This document shows, piece by piece, positions 1-10,420 of a stretch of 64,000 nucleotides of DNA; positions within the stretch are counted from its first letter, which is position 1, and every line of letters begins with the position of its first letter. Where the stretch lies: NCBI GenBank assembly GCA_002964805.2, contig PUDQ02000013.1, positions 159,869-223,868 on the forward strand, written 5' to 3'. The position numbers were made by a program, and so were the translations under genes. The DNA comes from Trametes villosa. Lineage: Eukaryota; Basidiomycota; Agaricomycetes; Polyporales; Polyporaceae. The notes under the pieces were generated by a model. That model had not been told where the DNA came from. It saw only the letters and a list, made by a program, of their open reading frames with translations, and ran no database searches.

Positions 1-707
1 CTTGGGCCGGTTCAGCAACGACGAAGCACTTCTTACAATCGTCTCTTACAATTGCCTCACGCGCGTAGCGGAACAGGCTGAAGGGCAGTTAGTACGGCTC
101 GCATCGATTGGTGTGGGCACTTGGATGAACGACCGGGTGCACGCGGCAGGGGGGTCAGCGCGACGCTCGCGGCCCGGCGGGGGAGTGGCATTCCCGGCAG
201 CTGAGCTGCGTGGGTTTGCGCCGAGCGCAATGAGGCGCAGGCAGACGTCGCGCCCCAACGTCCAGTACAGTATTGAGGGATCTTCTTCGAACCTGCAGGG
301 AAGAGTCAGTCCTCGGGGAATGGGGATTGCCTGGTAGCAGGTAGTCTACCGCCCGCCCTACTCGAGGCTCCCCGCTGCGGAATGTCCGTCTCGTTTGGAA
401 AACCAGTACGCAAAGTCGTGGTGCAGTAGAGCCCTCGTGCAGCTCCCGCAGCGAACGGAGCCCGGCGAGCGTAGAGATTTCCCGTAGGGGCGGAGCCGCC
501 AGCATGTGGTTGCGGGTAACGTGCACGGATGGCTGTGCAACACGAGCAGCCCGCAGGCCTTCGACCGCAGCAAATTCCCAAAACGACTGGACACGAGGAG
601 CACTCACCCAACTGAGGGCAGGTCACGGCGTGGTTCGAAGTTGGAGAGCTACGGCGCGAATAGAGCTGCTATTGAGCATGGAAACCACGAGAAATCCGTC
701 CCGAGGT
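1..707. other. Left edge, no gene recognised
   Basis: Open frames occur on both strands (for example + 2-337 and - 155-607), but they overlap one another, are compositionally arginine/alanine/proline rich, and show no motif or intron pattern I recognise. This stretch lies downstream of the minus-strand oxygenase gene and may include its 3' UTR. Confidence 0.4.
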
Positions 708-2499
708 CTAACTAGCCGCAGGCCGAGAGCGGTTCTGGAGGTCGGGCCACCTACTAAAGAGCCCAAGGCCACAACGCCACCGCTCCTCCCCGGTGCGTTC
801 GTACCTACCCCCTGAGGCAAACAGCCCCTTCTCGGTCTGAAACCCGCATTCAACGAACCTAAAGAGTCCGCCTGCCGAGTATTGCGTGATGGACATTCGG
901 CTTTCGTGCGGCTGTACGGCGGTGTTGGAATGCGCGAGGAGGGCTGAGGGGATGAGGATGGTCGAGCCCGGAGGGAACTCGATCACCATTTCGAGCTCCC
1001 ACAGTATGATATGGCCGCCCTGCTTGTGGTCGAAGCTCCCTAAGGCCGTCACAGCGCACATGCCTGCGGCACGGTTCTGGAAGTCGGTGTGCTTGAACGT
1101 CTGAGTACGAGGGCCCATGTTGAAGGTGATACTGCCGAAGACGGACTTCCTGAAGTTGCGTCGAAGGCTTGGGTTCCACTCCAGCAAGGCGTCGAGGTTC
1201 TCCGAATAGGAGCGGTGGAGATTGGGCGCGAACAGGCGGAACGCACCTGGGTGGTGTTAGCAGCGGCGACGAGGCGATACAGGAAAGAAACGAACTGTTT
1301 CCGAAGCCTGCGATCCTGTCATCAACAACCGCCTGCTCCCCTTTTAAGAGGCGGCGGTTGCACGGCTCCTGATGCGCGCGTGAACGCAAACGTTAGTGAT
1401 AACTGAACACAATGACGATGCTGTGGGCCGCTGACCTTCTGTCCGCCGCCGTACGAAATCCCACTCGCAATGACGCTGAATTTACCACGGCGGTGGGTGG
1501 TCTGTTCTCTCTCCACCCCGAGCGCACCCCGCGCTCGATCCAGCGCTGCGCAGGCCTCTTCCATAACAGTGAGCCACTCTGCGTGCCTGGGAGCCCCAGC
1601 TAGTACCCCTATGACCCGCTCCTCCCTATCGAGAAGGACGTGAGGGGTCCTGAGCACCGTCAGGTTTGGGGCATAGTTCTAATGGAATACATTACGCACC
1701 TTCCGTCCCATTCTACATATCGGAACCCAAGCCTTCGCGCATCCTCGGCCGACATTGTAGCACCGTCGCCTGGGGATGGTTCTGGTCGAGTTCCGACGAA
1801 CCCCGACGGTGCAACAGGAGTGAAGGTGGGCGGAGGGCAGGCAGGGGAGCGGCCGCCGCCAGCCTGTTTGATCCCTAGAACAAGAGGAGTTGCGATAGGG
1901 ACGGTGTCACTGAGTCGCGAAAGAGCGACCTCTTTCGAGACATCGTCTAGCCCAGCACGGCGTGCTTCTTGAGCCTTACGCTCGCGTTGCACCCGGCGAC
2001 GCTCCTTGGAGCGCCGCTTGCTGCGCTCCTTGCCGTTCTCCTTCTTGGGCAAACTAGTATCCACGGAGACAGGCCTGGGACCAGTGCCCATGGGGACGCC
2101 GGGTCCCCCATCGGGGGCAGCCTCGACTGCGCTTAGATCGGGCGCGGGAGCGGGGTCTGGAGAGTACCGGCGCCGAGCGCGCTTCCTAGAAGCAGCCGGC
2201 GGTGAAGATCCACGCGAAGCGCGCTTTATGGCAATGTGCGCGGGAGACGGGCTGCGGGGTAGGTCGATAGCAATGGGGATCGGGGAGGGTGGGGGCGAGC
2301 TATGAACTACGGCGGGGATTGATTCGACCAAGCTGAGGAGCGCTGGCCCGGGCGAACCAAGCTCGTCGTCGATTCCCTTCCTGAAGGCCTCCTCGGCGCG
2401 CTCTTCTGCAACTGCGAGAAGCCGCTCAGCGTCGAAGGAGTCGGGCGCACCAAGGGCCACGACGCACTCGTCGGTGGCCGACGAGAGAGCGTTCCTCAT
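708..2499 (-). CDS. TET/JBP-like 2-oxoglutarate/Fe(II) oxygenase-family protein
   Basis: Four exons read in frame: 2499-1700, 1649-1436, 1368-1296 and 1246-708, giving 541 aa. All three introns (45-70 nt) have GT donors and CAG acceptors. The first ~250 residues are low complexity: serine/proline, then a lysine/arginine-rich block suggesting nuclear localisation. The C-terminal ~200 residues form the oxygenase-like part, with an HTD triad (HxD iron ligands), a downstream GGH..LW and IEFPPGS..LIPSALL segment, a distal histidine in HSN and an arginine in ESRMS that could bind 2-oxoglutarate. From memory this matches the widespread agaricomycete TET/JBP-like family, often found near KDZ-type transposons. 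No transposase is seen here. Inferred role: oxidation of modified bases in DNA or RNA, or a domesticated relative. An upstream exon beyond 2499 cannot be excluded. The reading frame looks intact. Confidence 0.72.
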
Positions 2500-3669
2500 T
2501 GAGCGCGTCTGGCAGCACGGTGGTATTAGATAGGCCTCGGAAGGTGAATAACGTCCTTACTGAGCGGAATGGGGCATCGTGGGACGCCAGGGTCGCGCCT
2601 GTACGTGTTCGGTGGAACGGGTGAGCATCGAGATAGGAACCGGAAAAGAGGGGCGGAACGCAGCATACCCGGCAGACGACGGAGTCCCAGGGTCGGGTCC
2701 GCACGCCGATCCTGCAGGATACGCTGACGCCTTACCCTAAAGATGAGCCACTCACCTCCACGACGTGGTTTACGGGCTTTCAAGTTCTTGCCCATTCGTC
2801 GCGCCGGCGTCGAACTGTACAAGCCGCATGAGCACGCTTTCATGTTTTCACAGGCCCCGGATGGGAAGAAGCGCGGAGTTTTGGGTAGAAAAGTGGTGGC
2901 CTTTTGCGGTACTTACTGGGAATAGCTGGTCGTTGCGCATCGGGGCGTTGGGCAACAAGCAAGAAGGATTTAATCAGCCTCTTGTTTTAATAGATGGTAA
3001 CCAGGCCGGCCACCCGAGGAAGTACTGCAGGAAACGGGCGGTTCCCAAAGTCGAGTCCCAGCGCTGTAACCCACGGCACTCTCTGGGTGTCAACTTGTGG
3101 CTAACGTACCGAGATGAAGTTCGAGCGTCACCGGAACACGGTGCGACGGATGTTGAACGGCAGAGGAATTGGCGTTTCGCAGCGCGTCTTGTATTCGAAG
3201 TGGGAAGCTCGAGTGACGGTAAAGGCGGAAGGGCGGCGGTGATCAGTGGTGGGAGGCAAGGAGAGACAAGGAGGAATGCTGGGAGGTGAGCGCTGAGTGC
3301 GCAGCGTGCCCACAAAACCAAACATATCTGGGCGCTTATACTTTGCCTAAGCACGCCACGCGAACAATGGCCTTCAAGATCTCCTTGACAAGCTCCCGCA
3401 GCCAGGCCTCGTTGCTGCCATTATCGCTTTGCATAGACCACTGACGGGGGCAACTCATCGAGGAGAATGGCAATGCGGCCCAGCTTCAGGCGCTCGCTGT
3501 CGTGAGGCGAGTACTAGCCACGCTCAGCGCCGGCGTTCAAGCCAATTGGGTAGGCTGTCTCCCTTGACGATGGGTCGGCGTCCCGCTCTCTGACAGTTTG
3601 CCCACGCAGGAAGTTTTACGTCTGCTCGCCGCCTGCGTACGTGTCTCTCTCCACATCCCTCGACGCACG
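2500..3669. other. Intergenic stretch between divergent genes
   Basis: This lies between the minus-strand oxygenase start and the plus-strand start at 3670, so it should hold both promoters. Open frames such as + 2765-3289 and - 2974-3354 overlap each other and show no recognisable motif. No repeat or RNA gene was recognised. Confidence 0.4.
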
Positions 3670-4405
3670 ATGCCCAAGCGTCCCTCTTCCCCGCCCCTCA
3701 CCACCGATCCAATGTTGGTGAAATCGACCCAGCCGACTCCGGAGCAGACTCGCCCAGAAGGCGACGCGGAATCCGCCGTAGATCCCACCTCCGAAGAGCC
3801 GCGTACGAAGAAACCCCGCCGTGGGTCAAAGGTGATCACGCGCGAGGAGATGCGGGAAGCTCGCGAACTGGTGCGATATGTCTGTGCCCGCAAGGGGTAC
3901 CACAAGCCGCAGGACCTAGACCTCCGCTACAGCTTCGTCGGGAAGGCGGAGTACATCGCCTTGAGCGAGCATCGCGCCTATCTCAAGCTTCGAGAGGCCA
4001 AGGGTAAGTTGTAACACGCTAGCTTCTAAGGTGGTAGGAAGCTGACGTTTTACAGCGTTGTTAATGCCAAAGAAAATAGAGAAAAGACGCAGGACACCTC
4101 AATCAGGAGACGAGACTGAAAGCGCCTCTGGCTCTGACGACGACGAAGAGCTCATCAAGATCGCTCGCGACCAGGTGCGATCTACTTTGAATGGATGGGC
4201 CAAACTCGAGCCCGAGGAGGCCTCCCCAACCGCCTCCGAGTCCGGCGAGGGCAACTCGGTCCCCGGGCCTTCCGCTCAGAGCTCTTCTGAGTCTCTCGCG
4301 CACGGCCCGCGCGGTAACGATGAGTCCATCATTTCCTCGGTCGGTGCTCCCCCTCTGAACACTGGTCACACTCCAACTAACACGTCATCGGGACATAGGG
4401 TATAG
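3670..4405 (+). CDS. Small charged protein of unknown function, two exons
   Basis: Exons 3670-4003 and 4056-4405 join in frame across a 52-nt intron (GTAAGT donor, TTTTACAG acceptor) and encode 227 aa. I chose the ATG at 3670 (MPKRPSSPP) because the frame upstream of it looks like leader sequence. The protein begins with a proline/serine-rich, acidic segment and a KKPRRGSK basic cluster that could be a nuclear localisation signal. A charged, probably helical block follows (EEMREARELVRYVCARKGY), with an aromatic DLRYSFVGKAEYIALSEHRAYLKL stretch split over helices. The C-terminal exon is acidic and serine rich (SASGSDDDEEL). I do not recognise the family. The reading frame, intron and codon pattern support a real gene. 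It may belong to the same lineage-specific class of nuclear low-complexity proteins as the gene at 7046. Confidence 0.6.
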
Positions 4406-4983
4406 CAGCGGGCTCCGTCGCCCAGTCTATCAAAGAGGCGACTGCTGAGCATGAGTAACCGTTAGGCGCAGACCTTGCCTGTGTCGGTAAGCTTCATGCT
4501 ATCAGAGATTGTGCATTCTCCCACTCATGCCCTGTGTCAGGCGCCATCCCCGGCAGCTGCGACAGCGGCGGAGACACATGATGCTTGCCTGGCCGTTAAA
4601 CGGCGTTTCTTGTCTCTCGATCCATCTCGATACACCGTCTTGTATAGAACCCAGCATGAACTCGCCGCCCACGCGAATCGTAGCATACTATGTCCATATC
4701 AGCGGTGCCAAGGATAATGTCATTGACGTGCTGTTGGTTCCAAAAACTACGCGTGCATTACCGAGAAACGAGCCGCTACTGCCCGTCATACAACATACAT
4801 GGGAGTTATGCTAGTGAGAACATGAACATCGCCCCTGAGCCCTCTCCTGGCCTGCCTTTGTCCAAGAAACGCCCGACGCTGGCGTAGGGGTCGTCGTTTT
4901 TGTTGCAACATCCTGTCATCAGAGCAAGACGTGCCGGGTTAACTTTCAGACGATGTACAAGCGTCGCTTCGAACTTACCCAGC
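4406..4983. other. Intergenic, nothing recognised
   Basis: Tail-to-tail spacer between the small plus-strand gene and the minus-strand F-box-like gene. Short open frames are present, with no motif or repeat that I recognise. Confidence 0.4.
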
Positions 4984-6660
4984 CTAGAGGATCAGCGTCA
5001 ATGGGCCAAGGAAGATACCCTGGGTGTCGAGCTGTGGGAAGGCAGTGTTGACACCGTCCATGACTGCCTGCCTTGTGATGCCGTCGGCGACGTAGACACG
5101 GTGGATGACCAGGCTTCGGAGCGTAGACCGCGGGGCCGCTGGGATGGCACCGCCGAAGCCTACCGGGCAAGCGACCGCAGGAAGACAGACGTGGGCGAGG
5201 CCGGGGCATTTCTCGGCAAGTTCAGCAATCGAGGCCATCGAGACGTTGCATCCGGCCGGGTCCGAGTTGAAGGAGAGATCGAGGGTCTCCAGTTTCGGCC
5301 AGGACTGAGCCAGGGAGAGGAGGTCTTCCTTGACGAAGTGGATGACGTGGTGCGGCAGCATGAGGGCGATGCTGGTCAGTCCTCCGAAGTAGAGGGCAAA
5401 TGAACGTGTTGAAAGCTTTGGGATGGGTATACCACGCGGCGCGGAGCGACAGAATGCTCACGGAGCGCAGGGAGTTGCTGAAGAGCGGGGTGATTGCCCT
5501 AAAACCGGAGAACATGCCCGAGCTGCCGTGGACGGCGGACAGCGCGAGGTCGGTGAACTGCCGGAACGGCGCAAGCCGAAGGTCCCTCCTCCAACGCCCT
5601 TCATCTAATCAAACATGAGGTGGTTTCTATATCGCAGGGAGTCGAGGCCCTCTTACCGTCTTGTTCGAGAACGTCGATCGGGGTGCGGTGGAGACGCGTG
5701 AAGTACGAGTAGCAGCTAGTATAGTGGTTCATGTGCGCTCGCCCTCGAGAGGTGATCTTCAGCTCCGTGAGCCTGGGGCACAGGGCAGTCGTGGCAGCCG
5801 TGAAACGCTAAACCCAGGCGGAGTAGGCGGCCCCGCTGTCGCAGCGGTCGTGGAAGGAGACCACCCCAAGGCGGAGTGACTCGAGGCTGGGGCCTACGAG
5901 GTAGAGCAGAGTCTCATTTCCGACGGGGCCCTGCTCCCAGTCGAGCTGCTTGAGCGAGCACAGCAGGGCAGAGCCGTCGGGAATCAGAGCGCAGAAGAAG
6001 GGGATGAGGCCGACGTCATCGATGAGAGCGGCGTTCAGCGTCGCGACCTTGATCAGGCTCGCATAGAAGAGAAAGTGGCTGTAGTCGATGCTCTTGGAGA
6101 CCGCAGATACCAGATCAACAACGTCGTCGCTGCTGCAGGTCAGCAAAGAAGTTAATCACTTAGCCGGCGCGAGATGAGGCGGCGGATACGTACTGCTCGG
6201 GCATCTCCAGTACCTTCGCCGTGAAGTCGAAAGGGCCGGTTTCAAACGAAACGTCGATGATGTCCAGGAGGGGCCCTAGACCAAGGTCCTTACACTCGCT
6301 CCACAAGAGGACGACGGCGTGGGGAAAGAACACCTTGTTGATCCTCAAGCACGCGGCCAGATAGCCGCGGTCTTCGCGATCGTATGTGTCTTTGCGGAAA
6401 GTGTCGACGATCATGAAGACCAGATCGTTCATGTTCAGCACCCGCTCTGCTGCACGAGCTGGCGGCATGCTGTGGGCCTCCGAGTCGTTGCCGCCGAGGG
6501 CCACAGGGGTACGCAGGGCCGAGGACTCGGACTGGGTTGCCTCGAGCGGCGTCGACTCCCTTTCCTCGAGAGGCGAGGGAAAGCTGAAGATGTAATGCCG
6601 AATTGGAGGGGTGCGCTTAAAGCAAGTGAGCGAAAAATGCTCCTCGTTGTAAGTCGACAT
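4984..6660 (-). pseudogene. F-box/LRR-like protein gene, copy 1, with nonsense and frameshift lesions
   Basis: Exon 1 is 6660-6194 and exon 2 is 6132-5657, with exon 3 starting at 5604. The introns are GTACGT...CTGCAG and GTAAGA...TTAG. The N-terminal ~150 aa hold an F-box-like segment: RVLNMNDLVFMIVDTF, then a variable loop, then INKVFFPHAVVLLWSEC. Leucine-rich strands follow (LKQLDWEQGPVG, SLESLRLGVVSFHD, KLETLDLSFNS). By family analogy it would be a substrate receptor for an SCF ubiquitin ligase. Two lesions are visible against the paralogue at 10421-12160. An in-frame TAG at 5810-5808 stands where the paralogue has Glu, leaving 263 aa. A one-base length difference near 5395-5402 shifts the frame, after which PKLETLDLSF resumes. 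It is divergent with, and about 385 nt from, the gene at 7046. Confidence 0.7.
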
Positions 6661-7045
6661 GCTGATGCTAGTAACTCGGCCGTTAGCACTGGCCGGTTTC
6701 CCTTACGCTGAAATTCGCACGGCGGACTAACCTTTTAGGAGGGGTTGTTGGAATCGCGGAGGGAGAGAGAGAGTCAAGACGCGGGGGATGGACAGGCAGG
6801 TGGAGAGACGAGGGGAGGGAGATAGGGTGAGAATTCGTTGGGGACAAGACCAGCACGCCGACTCAAACTTCTCGGCCTGGGAGCGCGCCTGTCAGTTGGA
6901 ATGGTTATTGCTTTGCTCTACAGAAGTAAGTGGATCAGAATATAGGCGCTGTGAAGTTTTTGGGGAGGCCGGGAACACGCTTTTGCTGCAACCATCATCA
7001 CCACCCCAACCTCCAGCACCCACCGCACACGTCGTATCCTCTGCA
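6661..7045. promoter_or_regulatory. Bidirectional promoter region of gene pair 1
   Basis: This 385-nt spacer separates the starts of the F-box-like gene (-) and the lysine/acid-rich gene (+). A block at about 6904-6960 (GCTTTGCT, TGGATCA, then ATA.GCGCTGT.AAGTTT) is conserved at 12367-12421 in the spacer of pair 2, while the surrounding sequence has diverged. Conservation of a noncoding block between old duplicates suggests shared control elements. Confidence 0.55.
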
Positions 7046-9672
7046 ATGTCTCGCGTCACTCGTTCTGCCAATGCGCGGGCCCACCCCGGGATGGTGGACG
7101 CACCTCGGCACCGTCGTTCACAAAAGCAGATGGACGACGACAACGACGCCAAAGAAGCTGCGAAGGCAGCCAAGGCGAAGGCGAAGACCCGGAAGCAGGA
7201 GGGCGTCGCCGAAATAGAGATGGGTTTACAAAAACAGGAAGAGCGCATTCGTGAGCTCCGCGTTACACACTCGAGGCCGCGAGACACTCACCTCAGTCAT
7301 ACATCGGCGCACCGGGGTGGTTTGGGGGAGGCAGCGAAGGAAACCGCCTCCAAGTCCGCGAGCGCTAAGCGCAAGCACGGGGCGCCCAACCCGGAGCGCG
7401 CAGCTCGCGCGGCTGGTCGCAAGCCCTCTACCACTCAGGAAGACGTCGAAATGCGGTCCGAGAACGACGAGCCTCCTACTCCTGCCCCTGTTGCCGTGCG
7501 CTCGTCTTCTGAGCTCAGCAGCCAGCCCGATGAGCTCGGGGAGTCGACCGTCGTTGTCGAGGACGAGGCAACGGCCGCTCTACCGGATGCGGACGAGGAC
7601 GATGACGAAGGCACCCCAACGCCGCCGAAAAAGAGGGCCAAGAAGCAAGAGAAGGTCGCGCTCCGAGATGGTGTGGCGGCTGCGAAGAAGCGCTTCGCCA
7701 CCGACGATCTCGCGTCGGTGGCGGACTCTGGTCCTTCGGCGGGCATCAGCACAGCCACCACAGGCACCTCCCGATCGTGAGTCCCGCACTTTCTCCCACT
7801 CATCTGCGCCCATCGCACTCACGTACGACTACTCCACCTGGCTTGGGGTCATTAGTCGTGTCTCTGCCTGGGCGGCGCGTGTTGCACCTGCCGGCTTGCT
7901 GACCCCAACGGCGAACAAGATCCAACCTGTCGTACACCACCGCACTGCCGCAGTGCCCCCCACGCCCTTCATGCACGATCCCGTCGACGATCCCAGATCC
8001 AAGGCCGATAAGAAGGATAAGAAGGACTCCACGGTCAAGCCGAAGCCGAAGCCGAAGCCGAAGCCGAAGGGTAAGGGCAAGGCCGCGCCAACGGAGGAGC
8101 AGGCGCAGGCTTCGGACTCCGTCAAGATCAAGCCCGAGCCTGTCAGCGACGCCGACGAAGTCGACGACGGAGGTTTCGGGAGAACGGATGACGAGTCCGC
8201 CGAGGCAACTGCTGCTTTAAAAAGCCCCGTCAAGAATGGAGCACGCTTAACGAGTGCGGTAAGCGATGTTGGCAATAGTCTGAAACGCCGACTACTAATC
8301 TGATTCGATACGTCTCAGGGGATCGTCAAGACTGAGGACGTCGATCTCGCGACCCCGGGGAAGCCCAAGAAGCCCCGCTCCAAGAAGGTCGTGAGCCAGG
8401 CGGCCGTAAAGAAGGCGACGAGCGCGAAATCGCGGTCTTCTGGCGTCGGATCATCGAAGGATAAGGTACGCCACGCCCGCTTCAGATGCCCTGCGTTACC
8501 TGCAGCTGTACTATGCACAGGCCATTGAACTAGACGACGACGACGAGGCCGAGATCTCAAGCACCACAACGACGAAGCCGCGGGGCTCGGTCAAGAACAG
8601 CGACCTTCCGGCCGGCGTCCATCACAATAACATGTGGCGAGCGAGGTTCCTCCCAACAATCCTCAAAGCGATGGGTGCAAGCCGGGACCCTTGGAACATG
8701 ACCGACAAGCAGACTGTCGATATGCTTCAGGCCGCCTGGGACTCCGTCTACGGCAATACGAAGGGGCTCTCGTCGTACAAGATCGTCTGCAACGACAGCG
8801 TGCACGCTATAGTAAGTACTGGTCTGCTCATCCCTACAAGCTACGTAACATTCCCCCATAGGCTACCCAGCGCATGTATGAATGGCGGAGCGCTTTCGGC
8901 AGCGCTGCCTTGGGCAGCTATGACGCGTTCTTCAACAGTTTTCCGGCTGACTTCCCCGACGACGCCTCCCGCAGGGACTTTTGCTCTAAGGTCCTTCGTA
9001 ATGGGCGGCTGTGTTATGAGGAGCCGGAGGGGGACAGCAAGGAGGTACGCAGCAATGCGCGCCCAGACAGCGCCGCAACGCTAACAATCTCGCTTGTACT
9101 AGGGTCTCTATCGTTCGCCGTTCGTCCTTGCTGGGATGGCGAGCCACGTAGACGCTATCCAGGGCGCTGTGAACATCCCGGGTCTCTACGCGACTGCCGA
9201 GGAGGAATACCCGTACGCTGCTATCGGATTGTCGGGCGCTGCTGTGCGTACTCTCGCTCTCGTGCTTGCGATAGGTTTCTCACGGCGCTATCCACAGGCG
9301 TACCGCGCTGCCGCGCTCTGGCATGAGAGGAAGGTCAAGACCGACGAGAAGGGCAACACTGTGTTCATCAAGTTCCTCAACCGTGCCACCGGGAAGATGA
9401 GCACGAAGGACACGGACTTCAGCCACGCGAACGTCAGCCCGAAGACGGCGGAGTGCATGTCCTCGGCGAAGGCTCAGCTGTCGGCCTCGGACATCGCGGC
9501 GATCGTCGACTCCGCGTACATTATGGCGCAGCTTCCGGCGCCCGCTGCTACCACGGGGCCCACCGGCACGGGCCTCGCGGCGGACCTCTACTTCAACTTC
9601 GGGGACCTCACCCAGGTGCGTCTTCTCAACACATTTGGGTCAAGCAGTTGTTAACAATATCCACAGGAATAG
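7046..9672 (+). CDS. Seven-exon uncharacterised agaricomycete protein: charged low-complexity N-terminus, conserved C-terminal domain
   Basis: Exons 7046-7776, 7856-8258, 8319-8465, 8521-8811, 8862-9044, 9103-9615 and 9667-9672 join in frame into 757 aa. Every intron is GT-AG and the last exon is only GAA-TAG. Residues 1-~420 are low complexity: KEAAKAAKAKAKTRKQ helix, acidic DADEDDDEG, PPKKRAKKQ basic motif, then a (KP)n run encoded by a CCGAAG hexanucleotide repeat near 8034-8070. The C-terminal ~330 aa look folded: HHNNMWRARFLPTILKAMG, a YEWRSAFGSAAL helix, YEEPEGDSKEGLYRSPF, and YPYAAIGLSGAAV. I remember this pattern from a large uncharacterised agaricomycete family and assign no function. 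DNA or chromatin association is only a guess from the basic clusters. The downstream copy at 12530-14847 is dead, while this one shows no lesion. Confidence 0.72.
8034..8070 (+). repeat. CCGAAG hexanucleotide repeat encoding Lys-Pro
   Basis: About five tandem CCGAAG-type units in exon 2 of the 7046 gene encode a KPKPKP run. Such in-frame repeats can change length by slippage without breaking the frame. The equivalent part of the downstream pseudogene lacks the run. Confidence 0.75.
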
Positions 9673-10420
9673 ATGGGTCGTCGCCGATCGCTGCTAATCC
9701 GTCAGACATTGCTGGTTCGTTAGCTCAGCTTCTGCGCATTGTATTCTCGCCGATTGGCTGACCTCGACGCCCGATAACACAGAAGTTCTTGTCGTCATCG
9801 TCGAGATGCGCCGCCCGCCGCTGTATATGTGTCTTGATCTCCCAGCTCCCATCCCTATGTCCCTGTTCCCGCCTTGTTCATGTCGTCCTCTCTCTCGCGC
9901 CGTTCTTTCATCCGCCTCCCATATATCTTGGTCTGCGCCTCTCCCGTGAATCACGTCGCCGCTCGCTTTCTCGTTTTTGCAACTCTATCCATGTCGATCC
10001 CTGCTACGTAGTACAGACCCGCTTACTGCCTGGTCGCCTTGCCATCTTGCCACCATCGCGTCCTATCGCCTTATTACCTTACCGCCTTAACGTCTTGATC
10101 CTCTCTTTCCGCCCGAGCCGCCCGAAGTATGGCTAGCAGTGATGTAGTAATGTAGCATGTGCATCAACACGCGATACTTTCTGTCGACCAAGAAGCGGGT
10201 GCATTGACGGACGGCAACATATACGAGAGGCTCTACAACATACAGACACGGCGAAGGCCCGTGGGCAATGCTAAGAAGCCACAGCGCCGTCGCAACCTTG
10301 CCGAGCCCTCCATACCGAACCTCAGTCTCCGAGAGTGCCGTCACTTTTATCGTCCATTTTCTGGACCTCTGGCGTGACGACGGGGTTAGACAACGTTGGC
10401 GAAGGCGAACGACAACGTAC
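9673..10420. other. Spacer between the two gene pairs
   Basis: Tail-to-tail spacer between the 7046 gene and the second F-box-like gene. The plus strand is pyrimidine rich (9830-10120) with a CTTACCGCCTTA motif near 10077-10089 that recurs at 15430-15740. Presumably it holds both 3' UTRs. No gene was recognised. Confidence 0.45.

Noticed and set aside
7251..7855. First part of the alternative-frame open frame 7251-8303
   Set aside because: Only its 3' part is real (exon 2 of the 7046 gene from 7856); the 5' part is an off-frame reading of exon 1.
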